Notes: generated by a model not told the origin, from the sequence alone. DNA of 64,000 bases from Pseudomonas poae (GCA_028869255.1 CP110972.1:2299001-2363000); one strand, 5' to 3'. Shown: positions 37,138-47,437, counted from the first letter of the stretch. Numbers and translations are program-made.

Positions 37138-37749
37138 CTAATCCAGTGGGCCCACTACCTGCCGATAATGTTCTGCTCCCTGTAACGTCTGGCGAGTCAG
37201 TTTGATCTCCAGGCCCAGGGGTTCGTCCTTGCGATTGCCGCTCAGCTGACGCCAACCCTGGCCAGGCTCCCAGACCCGCACCTGCAGGTCACTCACCTTA
37301 TCCAATACGGCCACTCCTTCGTCCGGTGCGGGAAGCGGGTAGCGGCTACGCGCAGGTGCTGCTGCACGATAGAGGGTTTGGCCCTGCAGCCACCAGCGTA
37401 CCCGTTGCAAACCGTCTGCCGACGCGGCTGCGCTGCGGATCACATCGAGGCGAAAGCGCTGATTGTCCGCGCTGCGTACGCTGATTGCCGGCGGCGCTTG
37501 CGCAGGTTCGGTCTGTTGCCCGGTAAGGTTCGGCACGCGCAATTCGGTGCTGGCGCGCAGGGCCAGGTCGCGTTCCAGCTGGTTGAGGACGCGCAGTATG
37601 GCTTCGGTGTGTTCGGTGCTCGCCTGCAGATGCTGGTCGGTGCGGCTCACGCTGTCGAGGCCGCGCCAGGCAATCAGGCTGACAATCGCCATGAGCATGA
37701 TCGCCACCATCACTTCAATCAGCGTAAAGCCGTGCTGTCGAGTATTCAT
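37138..37749 (-). CDS. gspJ: Type II secretion minor pseudopilin GspJ (HxcW)
   Basis: 203 residues from ATG 37749. Prepilin cleavage site HGFTLIEV followed by a hydrophobic helix (MVAIMLMAIVSLIAW). GspJ belongs to the pseudopilus tip complex with GspI and GspK. The start overlaps the stop of gspH (ATGA). First of the cluster order J-H-C-I-G-K-L-M-D-E-F, the same as hxcW-U-P-V-T-X-Y-Z-Q-R-S in P. aeruginosa. Confidence 0.88.
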   Translation of the reverse strand: MNTRQHGFTLIEVMVAIMLMAIVSLIAWRGLDSVSRTDQHLQASTEHTEAILRVLNQLERDLALRASTELRVPNLTGQQTEPAQAPPAISVRSADNQRFRLDVIRSAAASADGLQRVRWWLQGQTLYRAAAPARSRYPLPAPDEGVAVLDKVSDLQVRVWEPGQGWRQLSGNRKDEPLGLEIKLTRQTLQGAEHYRQVVGPLD

Positions 37750-38207
37750 GGCATGGCCTGCACGCGAAATTGCCCGGCCGCGGTGCGCAGTACCGAAAGG
37801 CTGTTCTGACCGTCCGAAAGTTGCAGCTGCAATGGCGTATCGAACCACTCGGGGTTGAGTACTACCCGTTGTTTGGGGGTGACGCGTAGCTGAATCGCCG
37901 GGGTGTCCCACGCACGCGGACGCAGTTGCGGGTCGCTGTTGAACTGATCGAAGCCGGTACCTTGTTCATTGCGGCGGCTGAAGCGAAAACCTTTGCTATC
38001 CGCAAGCCAAGTGATTGGGCGCCCGTCGGCCAAGGCTTCGGCCTGGGCAACCTGCAGCAGTTGGACCAGGCGATTGGCGTCCTGGCGCAGCAGGTGCAAC
38101 GGGTCGGGCTTGATACTCAGGCCGACCGCCGCACTGGCGATACCGATGATGATAAGTACCACCATCAGTTCGATCAGGGTAAAGCCTTGTTGCCTGGCCT
38201 GTGTCAT
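37746..38207 (-). CDS. gspH: Type II secretion minor pseudopilin GspH (HxcU)
   Basis: 153 residues from ATG 38207. Prepilin motif QGFTLIEL and helix MVVLIIIGIASAAVGL, then a GspH-type globular domain (RLVQLLQVAQAEALADGRPITW; GFRFSRR). Part of the pseudopilus tip. Divergent from gspC and coupled to gspJ by overlapping stop/start. Confidence 0.88.
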   Translation of the reverse strand: MTQARQQGFTLIELMVVLIIIGIASAAVGLSIKPDPLHLLRQDANRLVQLLQVAQAEALADGRPITWLADSKGFRFSRRNEQGTGFDQFNSDPQLRPRAWDTPAIQLRVTPKQRVVLNPEWFDTPLQLQLSDGQNSLSVLRTAAGQFRVQAMP

Positions 38208-38288
38208 CACGCAACGCTCCGCCGTCGTGGAGAAAAAACCGAGAGTTGTCCTGTAGACTGCGTGACAGGACAACAAGGAGGTTTGGTC

Positions 38289-38720
38289 TTGGCATACACT
38301 TTTCGGTTATCGCCCGCGCAATGTGTACAGTCGGCGGCGTTGCTCGCGACGCTGGCGGGCGTGTTGGTCTGGTCAGCGCTGCTGCTGACTCCGGCCGAAT
38401 CCAGCGCACCGCCAGCAGAGCGCGAAAGCGCCGCAGTAGCGGTCGACAGCCCTGCATTGCAGTGGTTTTCCAATAGGCCTGCAGTGCTGGATATCAAGGT
38501 TTCGGGGATGATGACCGGTGCGCATGGCGCAGTCGCGATCCTTAGTCTCAACGGCACGCCACCCCGCGGCTTTCTGGTGGGTGAGCGGCTGACCCTGGGT
38601 GTGCGCCTGGTGGCGATTGAGCGGGACACCGTGGTGATTGAACGCGGCGCCGAGCGGACTCGATTCAAGGTCAGCACGCTGCCCGACGCCCCGTCGATGC
38701 CACGATTGACCCGGCCCTGA
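38289..38720 (+). CDS. gspC: Type II secretion inner-membrane protein GspC (HxcP)
   Basis: 143 residues. No ATG; TTG at 38289 is chosen because a near-perfect AAGGAGGT lies 7 bases upstream. One membrane segment (SAALLATLAGVLVWSALLL), a short linker, then the homology region (LDIKVSGMMTGAHGAVAILSLNG, ERDTVVIERG) that contacts the secretin N-domains. No PDZ or coiled-coil tail follows, so it is a short GspC. It lies singly on the plus strand between gspH and gspI. Confidence 0.8.
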   Translation: MAYTFRLSPAQCVQSAALLATLAGVLVWSALLLTPAESSAPPAERESAAVAVDSPALQWFSNRPAVLDIKVSGMMTGAHGAVAILSLNGTPPRGFLVGERLTLGVRLVAIERDTVVIERGAERTRFKVSTLPDAPSMPRLTRP

Positions 38721-38726
38721 GCCGGC

Positions 38727-39113
38727 TCATTCGCGCTTTTCCAGGGGTTGGGCGAGCAGCGTCTCGAGCCGCGCCAACGGCGGTGCCTCGCGTTCACGGT
38801 CCCAGACCTGCAGCGTGACGCGCATCAGCCGTGGCTCTGCGCTCGGAGCGATCACTTGCTCACAGCGCAGCTGCAGACGCCCCTGATCACATTCGAAGGC
38901 TTTATGCCCCGGTGCCAGGCGGCCTGTCAGGCGCAGCTCGGCCAGTCGGCCCTGCGCCGCCAGCAGCGCCAGTGATCGGTCACGCAGCAGCCCATTGCTC
39001 TGGGTCATCAGGCCCGCAACGCGCACGGCCGCCGCCATGGCCACGGCGATAATCGCCAACGCGACCAGCACCTCGATCAATGTAAAACCTTGCTCCTTGC
39101 GCGACAGCTCCAT
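38727..39113 (-). CDS. gspI: Type II secretion minor pseudopilin GspI (HxcV)
   Basis: 128 residues from ATG 39113. Prepilin site EQGFTLIEV, helix LVALAIIAVAMAAAVRV, then the conserved GspI pattern (RSLALLAAQGRLAELRLTG). Tip initiator of the pseudopilus. Transcribed against gspC and divergent from gspG, with the shared upstream region 39114-39259. Confidence 0.88.
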   Translation of the reverse strand: MELSRKEQGFTLIEVLVALAIIAVAMAAAVRVAGLMTQSNGLLRDRSLALLAAQGRLAELRLTGRLAPGHKAFECDQGRLQLRCEQVIAPSAEPRLMRVTLQVWDREREAPPLARLETLLAQPLEKRE

Positions 39114-39259
39114 GGGTGACTCTTCAGCGGAAATCGGCGTGCAGGATAACACTCGAAAACACGCAAAAGTCCCAGCGTGCTGCTGAGTTTTTTCAATACA
39201 CCATTTAGTTCATTTGTTACACTGCGCGCCGAATTGCACACAAGCCAAGGATGGTTGAT

Positions 39260-39709
39260 ATGGATATCGCTCGCGTCAAATTTCAGTCTGCAGGTGGCCG
39301 TGGCCAGCAGGGGTTCACCCTGATCGAGATCATGGTGGTGGTGGTGATCCTCGGGATCCTCGCAGCCATGGTCGTGCCCAAGGTGCTCGACCGCCCGGAC
39401 CAGGCCAGGGCCACGGCGGCCAGGCAGGATGTCGCCGGCCTGATGCAGGCACTCAAGCTCTATCGCCTCGACCACGGCACTTACCCGAGCATGAACCAAG
39501 GGCTCAAAGTGTTGGTGGAGCGCCCGGCGGACGCCAAGAACAGCAACTGGCGCTCCTACCTGGAGCGTTTGCCCAATGACCCGTGGGGGCGTCCTTACCA
39601 TTACCTGAACCCTGGCGCGAACGGCGAAGTCGACATCTTCTCCCTCGGCGCAGACGGGCAACCTGACGGCGACGGCGTGAACGCCGATATCGGCTCCTGG
39701 CAGCTCTAA
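39260..39709 (+). CDS. gspG: Type II secretion major pseudopilin GspG (HxcT)
   Basis: 149 residues. ATG 39260 fits AAGGA at 8-base spacing better than ATG 39251, which overlaps the ribosome site. Prepilin site QGFTLIEI, helix MVVVVILGILAAMVVPKVL. The GspG core is complete: DVAGLMQALKLYRLDHGTYP, GLKVLVERP, LPNDPWGRPYHYLNPG and the C-terminal calcium loop (DIFSLGADGQPDGDG). Builds the pseudopilus shaft; first gene of the plus-strand T2SS operon. Confidence 0.95.
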   Translation: MDIARVKFQSAGGRGQQGFTLIEIMVVVVILGILAAMVVPKVLDRPDQARATAARQDVAGLMQALKLYRLDHGTYPSMNQGLKVLVERPADAKNSNWRSYLERLPNDPWGRPYHYLNPGANGEVDIFSLGADGQPDGDGVNADIGSWQL

Positions 39710-39717
39710 GCGCTGCC

Positions 39718-40683
39718 ATGAAAGACCCTGTGCTCAAAAGCGCGAAACAGCGCGGCATGGCGATCATCAGTTCCTTGCTGATCGCCGCTGTGGTGGCGGT
39801 TATCGCCGCCGGCATGCTCACCCGCCAGAGCGTGTTCACCCGCTCGCTGGAAGCTGAACAGTCACGCCTGCAAGGCAGTGCGGTGCTGCTCGGCGGCCTC
39901 GAAACCAGCCGGCAACTGCTGTGGGATGCGCGTCGCAAAGAGGCGCCGACACGGCTCGACCAGGCATGGGCGCAACCGATCAAAAGCGACCTTGCGAGTG
40001 CAGGTTTTGACGGGCGCCTGGAAGATCAACAAGGCAAATTCAACCTGCGTAACTTGATCGCCGGCGAGCGCGTCAACGCCAGGCAATTACGCAGTTTTGA
40101 GCAGCTGTGCGCCATGCTCGGCATTGATGCCGGCGTTGCGCAACGCATCAGTCAGCGAGTGATTGCCGCTTATCCGCGCCAGGAACAGCCGCAAAACGCG
40201 GCGCAAAACCGCTTTAACAGCGGCCGTGCGACCTCGCCCGACGCGGACGCCAAGCCTGTTCCTGCAACCCGGCCGATGCTGCGCAGCCTCGACGACCTGC
40301 GCGGTATCCAGGGCGTGAATGAACGCGTGCTGGCGCGTCTGGCGCCGTATGTCAGCGTTATCCCGGTCAGTACCTGGGTCAACAGCAATACCGCCAGCGC
40401 CGAGGTACTGGCCGCAGTGGTGCCTGGGTTATCGCTGACCCAGGCGCAGGCCTTGGTCGCAGAGCGTGATCGGGGCCAGTGGTTTATCAATCGCGGCGAC
40501 TTTCTCAATCGGCTGCGTGCGCCCCATTTGACCGTCGACGATGTTGACGTCGGCATCACCAGCGAATGGTTTCTGCTGCACGGTTACGCCCGGCGTGACA
40601 AGCGCCGGGTCAGCCTGGATGCATTGCTGTATCGCTCGGAGAGCGACATGCCCAAGGTGATCTGGTCGAGGCTGGGCGTATGA
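39718..40683 (+). CDS. gspK: Type II secretion minor pseudopilin GspK (HxcX)
   Basis: 321 residues. N-terminal QRGMAIISSLLIAAVVAVIAAG is the atypical GspK prepilin segment lacking Glu+5; the large helical domain follows (LEDQQGKFNLRNLIAGE; NRFNSGRATSP; DDLRGIQGVNERVLARLAPYVSV). It caps the pseudopilus tip. Eight bases after gspG, overlapping gspL by 4. Confidence 0.93.
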   Translation: MKDPVLKSAKQRGMAIISSLLIAAVVAVIAAGMLTRQSVFTRSLEAEQSRLQGSAVLLGGLETSRQLLWDARRKEAPTRLDQAWAQPIKSDLASAGFDGRLEDQQGKFNLRNLIAGERVNARQLRSFEQLCAMLGIDAGVAQRISQRVIAAYPRQEQPQNAAQNRFNSGRATSPDADAKPVPATRPMLRSLDDLRGIQGVNERVLARLAPYVSVIPVSTWVNSNTASAEVLAAVVPGLSLTQAQALVAERDRGQWFINRGDFLNRLRAPHLTVDDVDVGITSEWFLLHGYARRDKRRVSLDALLYRSESDMPKVIWSRLGV

Positions 40684-41852
40684 GTGTGCGCATTGCCTTG
40701 CCGCCGCTGGACAGCCTTACGCCCGACACCGAGCTTGCGTTCGCACGCCTGGAGCGCAACGGTCGCGTCAGTCAGACCGGCGTCAGTACCCTGGCGTTGC
40801 TGGGCCAGACGGCTCAATCGCAGAGCGTGGAGTGCTTTCTGCACCCCACGGACAGCGTGCTCACACAGTTGCAGTTACCGCCGCTGTCGGCCGCGAAGAC
40901 CCAGGCGGCGGTGACGTGTGCGGCCCAGGCGCTGATCCTCGGCCGCAGTGAACAGATGCATGTCGCTCATAGCGCTCGCAATGCCGGGGGGCAAGTGTTC
41001 CTCAGCTGGTTGCCGACGACGGTGCTTGAGCGTTTCGGTGATGTGTTGAGCCAGCACCGGTTAAAGCTGCGGGGTCTTTATCCCGCGCCCTATGGCCTGC
41101 CGGTGCCAGCGGCCGGGCACATCAGTGCCTGCGTGCTGGAGGGGCATTTGCTGCTGCGCCATAGCCTTGAGCACGGTGTGGTCGAACCGCAGGTCCAACT
41201 GAGCCTGGACGCGCTGGTGGCCAGTGGCAGCCGCTTGGCCTGGTTTGGTGACGAGGCCCCCGCAGCAGTGCTTGAGCCACAACCGGCGCAGCAACGATGG
41301 TCTGCTGCTTTACCGGCGTGGGGATTGCACGGCGGGGTCAGCAAGGCACCAGAGTCGCAAGCCGGTTGGGGCAGGGCGTTGGCCTGTTGCGCGCTGGCAA
41401 TCGGCGTGTGGCTGCTGGGCTTGAACCTGTACGCCGCACGTGAGGCCAGCGAAGGCCAGCAACTCAAATTGCAAATGAGTCAGCGCGTAAAACAGGCGTT
41501 TCCCGAGTTGCCGGTAATCCTTAATCCACTGCAACAAGCCCGTCAGCAAGTGAGCGCGCGGCAGAACCCGGCCACTGGCGACGCATCACAGCGTTTTGCC
41601 GGCCTGGTGCTGCAAGCCGCCAACGCGATGCCGTTCATGGTGGGCAGTGTGCAGGGCCTGGTATTTGAACACGGTGAGCTGCACGTGAGCTTGCCCCGCG
41701 ATGCGCGGCGAAACACCTCAGATAACGCCTGGCAAGCCACCCTGGCCCAGGCCGGTGTCACAGCTGAGGCCACGCCGACGGGGTGGCGCCTGCGCCCGGC
41801 CGATGCCGAATCCCCTGAACCCGACTCCGGTGCTGCCAGCGACAATGAATAA
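40680..41852 (+). CDS. gspL: Type II secretion assembly protein GspL (HxcY)
   Basis: 390 residues. The N-terminal cytoplasmic actin-like domain binds the ATPase GspE (VECFLHPTDSVLTQLQLPPL, ISACVLEGHLLLRHSLE); one membrane helix near 239-257 (ALACCALAIGVWLLGLNLY) leads to the periplasmic domain (ASQRFAGLVLQAANAMPFMV). Overlaps gspK (ATGA) and gspM. Confidence 0.88.
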   Translation: MSVRIALPPLDSLTPDTELAFARLERNGRVSQTGVSTLALLGQTAQSQSVECFLHPTDSVLTQLQLPPLSAAKTQAAVTCAAQALILGRSEQMHVAHSARNAGGQVFLSWLPTTVLERFGDVLSQHRLKLRGLYPAPYGLPVPAAGHISACVLEGHLLLRHSLEHGVVEPQVQLSLDALVASGSRLAWFGDEAPAAVLEPQPAQQRWSAALPAWGLHGGVSKAPESQAGWGRALACCALAIGVWLLGLNLYAAREASEGQQLKLQMSQRVKQAFPELPVILNPLQQARQQVSARQNPATGDASQRFAGLVLQAANAMPFMVGSVQGLVFEHGELHVSLPRDARRNTSDNAWQATLAQAGVTAEATPTGWRLRPADAESPEPDSGAASDNE

Positions 41853-42390
41853 GCATTCCCTGACCCTTTGGCGTGGCCAATGGCAGCACTTCAACGCTCG
41901 TTCACGGGGGCTTTGGCGCGGTTTGTCGTTGCGTGAAAAACGCATGGTTGCGGGCACTGCGCTGCTGCTCGGCGGGCTGTTGAGCTGGCTGGTCCTGATC
42001 CAGCCGCCCTTGAAGAAAATCGCGTACTGGCAGGCTGAAACCCCAAAACTGCGTGCACAAACCCAGGCACTCGAACTGTTGCTGCGCGAGGTGCCGACGC
42101 CGACCACCGGCCAACCGCTCGAACCGGCCCTGCGCCAAAGCCTGGATGCACGCGGCATGGCCGGATATTACCAATTGACGCCAGTGGATAGCGGCTGGCA
42201 GTTGACGTTCGAAGCCGCACCGGCCGATGCAGTCATTGGCTGGCTGGTGAGCAACCCAAGGCAATTTTCTCTGGAAGTGGTCGAGGCCCGTTTGCAACGT
42301 GCAAGCGAAGCCAAGGCCGATGATACGGCAGGCACTCTGTCGGGAACCGTCCGCATGGATCAGGCGCTTGGCGCTAAGGAAGCTTCATGA
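41845..42390 (+). CDS. gspM: Type II secretion assembly protein GspM (HxcZ)
   Basis: 181 residues from ATG 41845, which overlaps the gspL stop by 8 bases. A basic N-terminus, a membrane helix ([19 protein letters not shown]) and a periplasmic ferredoxin-like domain ([28 protein letters not shown]). Binds GspL and completes the inner-membrane platform. An earlier ATG (41803) is possible but lies deeper in gspL. Confidence 0.85.
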   Translation: MNKHSLTLWRGQWQHFNARSRGLWRGLSLREKRMVAGTALLLGGLLSWLVLIQPPLKKIAYWQAETPKLRAQTQALELLLREVPTPTTGQPLEPALRQSLDARGMAGYYQLTPVDSGWQLTFEAAPADAVIGWLVSNPRQFSLEVVEARLQRASEAKADDTAGTLSGTVRMDQALGAKEAS

Positions 42391-44745
42391 AGTGGTCAGG
42401 TTCCAATTATGTACGCAACGCCGCGCCGTTCCTGTTACTGGCACTGAGCGCGTGCAGCACGCAAACGGCGTCCAACCCGCCACCGTTGCTGGTCGACAGT
42501 GAACTTGGCCAGCCCCTGGCCACTACCCAACGCAGCGGCGACGTACTCCTGGAACGCCAGCGCGCCCAGACGCAGATCGAGCGCCAAGCGCGGCCGCAAC
42601 GTACCCTCGTCAACCCGCTGCGCCAGGGCCGCGCAAGTGCCGGCAGCACAGCGCTGAGCAACCCGCTGGGGAGCCAGCCGGTGAGTCTGAATTTTGTCGA
42701 TGCCGAGATTCAAGCCGTCGTACGCGGGCTGTCCCGCGCCACCGGCCGGCAGTTTCTGGTCGACCCACGCGTAACCGGCTCGCTGACCCTGGTGTCCGAA
42801 GGCGAAGTACCGGCCCATCAAGCCTACGACATGCTGCTGGCGGCATTGCGCATGCAGGGTTTCAGCGTGGTCGACGTCGGCGGCGTGGCACATGTGGTAC
42901 CGGAGGCGGATGCGAAGTTGCTCGGCGGGCCGATCTACAGTGCCGACCGGCCGGCTGCGAATGGCATGCTCACGCGCACGTTTCGCCTGCATTATGAAAA
43001 CGCGGTGAACCTGATCCCGGTGCTGCGCCCGATCGTCTCGCCGAACAATCCGATCAACGCCTACCCCGGCAACAACACCCTGGTCATCACCGACTACGCC
43101 GACAACCTGACACGCGTGGCGCAGTTGATCGAGAGCATCGACAGCCCCAGCGCGATCGATACCGATGTCGTGCAGATCCAGAACGGCATCGCGGTGGACA
43201 TCGCCGGCATGGTCTCGCAGTTGCTGGAGCAGCCGGGCGGCGACGCAACCCAGAAGATTTCGGTGGTGGGCGACCCGCGTTCCAACGCGATCATCATCCG
43301 TGCCGGCAGCCCGGAGCGCACCGAGCTGGCGCGCAACCTGGTGTATAAGCTCGACAACGCCCAGAGCAATCCGAGCAACCTGCACGTGGTGTACCTGCGT
43401 AACGCCCAGGCAGCGAAGCTGGCCCAGGCACTGCGTGGCTTGCTCACCGGTGAAAGCGACAGCGGCACCGGCGATACCGGGCGTTCGGTACTGAGCGCGA
43501 TGGGTGGCAACACCAACGGCGCGCAGAGCGGCCAAAGCAGCACCAGCCTGACGTCGGGTAGCGGCAGCAGTACCAGCAACGGCACCGGCACGGGTTACGG
43601 ACAGAGCGGCGGCAATTCGAGCAGCCAGGCCGGAGCCCAGGCGGCGGACCAAAGTGTCGCCTTCAGCGCCGGCGGTGTCACGATCCAGGCGGACGCTACC
43701 ACCAACACCTTGCTGATTTCTGCGCCTGAGCCGCTGTACCGCAACCTGCGAGAAGTGATCGACATGCTGGACCAGCGCCGCGCTCAGGTGGTGATCGAAA
43801 GCCTGATCGTCGAGGTCGGCGAGGACGATGCCAACGAATTTGGCGTGCAGTGGCAAAGCGGTGACCTGGCGGGCAAGGGCGTGATCGGCGGCACCAACCT
43901 GGGCGGCAGCGGGCTGCAGGCCGGCGGCCGGACCAGCATCGACGCGCTGCCCGGTGGCCTGAGCGTGGGTTACCTCAACGGCACGGTGAACATCCCCGGT
44001 ATCGGCAATGTCATGGACCTCAAAGTGCTGGCCCGCGCACTCAAGAGCAAGGGCGGTAGCAACGTGCTGTCAACGCCGAACCTGCTGACCCTGGACAACG
44101 AAGCCGCGAGTATTTTCGTCGGCCAGACCATTCCGTTTGTCAGCGGCAGTTACGTGACCGGCGGCGGTGGCACCAGCAACAACCCGTTCCAGACCGTGAC
44201 GCGTGAAGAAGTTGGGCTCAAGCTCAATGTGCGGCCACAGATCTCCGAAGGCGGCACGGTCAAGCTCGATATCTACCAGGAAGTCAGCAGCATCGACGAA
44301 CGCGCCTCCAGCAGCGCGACTTCAGCGGGCGTGGTGACCAACAAGCGCGCAATCGACACCAGTATCCTGCTCGATGACGGGCAGATCATGGTGCTCGGCG
44401 GCCTGCTGCAGGACGGCTACAGCCAGAGCAATGAGGCGGTGCCCTGGCTGTCGAGCATTCCCGGGCTCGGGGCATTGTTTCGCAATGAACGCCGGGCTAC
44501 CACCAAGACCAACCTGATGGTGTTCCTGCGGCCCTATATCATCCGTGACAGCGCCGGTGGACGGGCGATTACCCTGAACCGCTACGACTTCATCCGCCGC
44601 GCCCAGGCGCGCGCTGCAACCGGAGCGCAGTTGGGCGATGCCGGACATGCAGGCGCCGCAATTACCTGCAGCGGCCGTGGGTGTGCCGGCGACACCGGGA
44701 AGCGGGCAACCCCGTGCGACGATTCGCGCAGTGCCGCTCCAATGA
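42387..44745 (+). CDS. gspD: Type II secretin GspD, lipoprotein type (HxcQ), 3' frameshift as read
   Basis: About 785 residues if repaired. The N-terminus is a lipoprotein signal with lipobox LSAC (Cys23, Ser at +2), as in the self-piloting secretin HxcQ. Then N0-N3 domains ([41 protein letters not shown]), a Ser/Gly-rich insert (~370-410) and the secretin core ([48 protein letters not shown]). Near the GC repeat 44607-44614 the frame slips; the alternative frame gives a short tail ([18 protein letters not shown]) and stops at 44743-44745, overlapping gspE by ATGA. As read, gspD runs without stop into gspE. Confidence 0.92.
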
Positions 44746-46160
44746 GCACGTTGCCCTACGCCTGGGCCAAGGCCCAGCGCATCCTGCTGCGCAGCAGCGA
44801 GGAGGGTGCAGTGTTGACGGTGTGCCCGTCGACGCCCGGCTGGGCGATCAGCGAAGTGCGCCGGCAGTTCGGCGCGGCGCAGCTCGAGCAGGTGCGCGAC
44901 GACGAACTCGACGGCTTGCTCGCCGCAGCCTACGCCGACACCGGCAGTGCGGCGGCCGTGGTGGGGGCGGCGGAAAACGAGGTAGACCTCGACCGCCTGA
45001 TGCAAGACATGCCCGAAATCACCGACCTGCTCGACACCCAGGACGGCGCCCCGGTGATCCGCATGATCAACGCCTTGCTCACCCAGGCCGCTCGCGACGA
45101 GGCCAGTGACATCCACATCGAGCCCTATGAAACCCATTCCGTGGTGCGCTACCGCGTCGACGGCACCCTGCGTGACGTGGTGTCGCCGCGCAAGGCGCTG
45201 CATGGCGCGCTGGTGTCGCGGATCAAGATCATGGCCCAGCTCGATATCGCCGAAAAACGCCTGCCCCAAGACGGCCGTATCGCCCTGCGTGTGGCCGGGC
45301 GGCCGATTGATATTCGGGTATCCACCGTGCCCACTGGGCATGGCGAGCGGGTGGTGATGCGTTTGCTCGACAAACAGGCCGGGCGTTTGCAACTGGAGAC
45401 CCTCGGCATGGACGTGCAGGTGCTGGCCAAACTGGACAACCTGATCCGCCAGCCCCACGGCATCGTGCTGGTCACCGGCCCCACCGGCAGCGGCAAGACC
45501 ACCAGCCTCTACGCTGCGCTCGCACGGCTGGACGCCAGCACCAGCAACATCCTGACCGTCGAAGACCCGGTGGAATACGACCTGCCGGGCATCAGCCAGA
45601 TCCAGGTCAACGCCAAGATCGACATGACCTTCGGCCTGGCCTTGCGGGCGATCCTGCGCCAGGACCCGGACATCATCATGATCGGTGAAATCCGCGACCT
45701 GGAGACCGCACAAATCGCCGTGCAAGCCTCGCTCACCGGCCACTTGGTGCTCGCCACCCTGCACACCAATGACGCGGTGTCGGCGGTCAACCGCTTGATC
45801 GATATGGGTGTCGAACCCTTCCTGCTGGCATCTTCACTGCTGGGCGTATTGGCCCAGCGCCTGGTGCGGCGCTTGTGCCCGCACTGTAAACAGGAGGACC
45901 CGGCCGCGCCGGGCACCTGGCGCCCGGTGGGCTGCGCGCAGTGCAACCAGATCGGCTACAGCGGGCGTACCGGTATTCATGAACTGTTCTGCGTCGATGA
46001 TGATGTGCGCAGCCTGATCCACCAGGGCGCCGGCGAGCAGGACTTACGCTTGGCTGCGCGCCGCGCCGGCATGTTCAGCATGCGTGAGGACGGCGAGCGC
46101 TGGGTGCGCAGCGGCGCCACCGCGCCCGAAGAAATCCTGCGTGTGACACGGGACGCCTAA
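44742..46160 (+). CDS. gspE: Type II secretion ATPase GspE (HxcR)
   Basis: 472 residues from ATG 44742. N-domain, then Walker A GPTGSGKT (246-253), Asp box ([15 protein letters not shown]), Walker B region ([18 protein letters not shown]), His box ([18 protein letters not shown]) and the four-Cys zinc element ([25 protein letters not shown]). Cytoplasmic hexameric motor driving pseudopilus assembly. Appears fused to gspD only because of the frameshift just upstream; stop overlaps the gspF start by one base. Confidence 0.93.
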   Translation: MSTLPYAWAKAQRILLRSSEEGAVLTVCPSTPGWAISEVRRQFGAAQLEQVRDDELDGLLAAAYADTGSAAAVVGAAENEVDLDRLMQDMPEITDLLDTQDGAPVIRMINALLTQAARDEASDIHIEPYETHSVVRYRVDGTLRDVVSPRKALHGALVSRIKIMAQLDIAEKRLPQDGRIALRVAGRPIDIRVSTVPTGHGERVVMRLLDKQAGRLQLETLGMDVQVLAKLDNLIRQPHGIVLVTGPTGSGKTTSLYAALARLDASTSNILTVEDPVEYDLPGISQIQVNAKIDMTFGLALRAILRQDPDIIMIGEIRDLETAQIAVQASLTGHLVLATLHTNDAVSAVNRLIDMGVEPFLLASSLLGVLAQRLVRRLCPHCKQEDPAAPGTWRPVGCAQCNQIGYSGRTGIHELFCVDDDVRSLIHQGAGEQDLRLAARRAGMFSMREDGERWVRSGATAPEEILRVTRDA

Positions 46161-47371
46161 TGAATCGCTATCGCTATGAAGCCGCCGATGCCAACGGCAA
46201 AGTCGAGGCCGGGCACCTGGAAGCCGACAGCCAGAGCGGGGCGTTTGCCGTGTTGCGCAGCCGTGGCCTGACCGCGTTGCTGGTGCAGGTCGAGGGCGGT
46301 CAGCAAAGCGCCGCCGGCAGCAGTCTGTTCACCGCCAAGCTGTCGGACAACGACCTGGCCTGGGCCACGCGGCAACTGGCGAGCCTGCTCGGTGCCAGCT
46401 TGCCGTTGGAAGCGGCGTTGAGTGCCACGGTGGAGCAGGCCGAGAAAAAGCATATCGCCCAGACCCTGGCGGCTGTGCGCGCCGATGTGCGCGGCGGCAT
46501 GCGCCTGGCCGATGCGTTGGCCGCGCGGCCGCGGGATTTCCCGTCGATTTACCGCGCCTTGATTGCAGCGGGGGAGGAGTCCGGTGACCTGGCCCAAGTG
46601 ATGGAACGCCTGGCCGACTACATCGAGGAGCGCAACAACCTGCGTGGCAAGATCCTCACCGCGTTTATCTACCCCGGCGTGGTCGGGCTGGTGTCGATCG
46701 GCATTGTGATTTTCCTGTTGAGCTATGTGGTGCCGCAGGTGGTCAGCGCGTTTTCCCAGGCGCGTCAGGACCTGCCGGGGCTGACCCTGGCGATGCTGAA
46801 TGCCAGCGACTTCATTCGCGCCTGGGGTTGGTTGTGTTTTGCTGCAATCGTCGGCGGTTTCTGGAGCTGGCGCCTGTACCTGCGCAACCCGGTGGCACGC
46901 CTGAACTGGCACAGCCGCGTGCTGCGCCTGCCGCTGATCGGGCGCTTCGTGCTGGGCCTGAACACGGCGCGGTTTGCCTCGACCCTGGCGATCCTCGGCG
47001 CTGCCGGCGTGCCGTTGTTGCGCGCCTTGGAGGCGGCGCGGCAAACCTTGTCCAACGAGCGTCTTAGCCAGTGCGTCAACGACGCCACGGCCAAGGTGCG
47101 CGAAGGTGTGAACCTGGCCCCGGCGCTGGCGGTGGAAAAGGTCTTCCCGCCGGTGCTGATCCACCTGATCGCCAGTGGCGAGAAAACCGGCGCGCTGCCG
47201 CCGATGCTGGAGCGGGCGGCGCAGACCTTGTCGCGGGATATCGAGCGCCGCGCCATGGGCATGACCGCGTTGCTGGAGCCGCTGATGATTGTGGTGATGG
47301 GCGCGGTGGTGCTGGTGATTGTGATGGCGGTGCTGTTGCCGATTATCGAGATCAACCAGTTGGTACAGTAG
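46160..47371 (+). CDS. gspF: Type II secretion platform protein GspF (HxcS)
   Basis: 403 residues. Two repeated GspF domains: LATRQ-like ATRQLASLLGASLPLEAAL and ARFASTLAILGAAGVPLLRALEAA, each followed by a helix bundle, with three membrane helices (near 170-190, 220-240 and 372-395). Inner-membrane core of the machine. Last T2SS gene here, closed by a shared terminator. Confidence 0.93.
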   Translation: MNRYRYEAADANGKVEAGHLEADSQSGAFAVLRSRGLTALLVQVEGGQQSAAGSSLFTAKLSDNDLAWATRQLASLLGASLPLEAALSATVEQAEKKHIAQTLAAVRADVRGGMRLADALAARPRDFPSIYRALIAAGEESGDLAQVMERLADYIEERNNLRGKILTAFIYPGVVGLVSIGIVIFLLSYVVPQVVSAFSQARQDLPGLTLAMLNASDFIRAWGWLCFAAIVGGFWSWRLYLRNPVARLNWHSRVLRLPLIGRFVLGLNTARFASTLAILGAAGVPLLRALEAARQTLSNERLSQCVNDATAKVREGVNLAPALAVEKVFPPVLIHLIASGEKTGALPPMLERAAQTLSRDIERRAMGMTALLEPLMIVVMGAVVLVIVMAVLLPIIEINQLVQ

Positions 47372-47384
47372 CCGCAGGCGCGCA

Positions 47385-47414
47385 CAAAAAAAGCCCTCGT
47401 CACCGAGGGCTTTT
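47385..47414. terminator. Bidirectional intrinsic terminator between gspF and pel
   Basis: A7 run, 8-bp stem AGCCCTCG / CGAGGGCT with a 4-nt loop, then a T-rich run. Suits both the rightward T2SS operon and the leftward pectate lyase gene. Confidence 0.85.
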
Positions 47415-47437
47415 CATTACGCGGTGCAACCGTTCAG

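Noticed and set aside
42387..46160. A natural secretin-ATPase fusion protein of 1257 residues
   Set aside because: The alternative frame supplies a normal gspD tail and stop overlapping the gspE start; the two domains act in different compartments.
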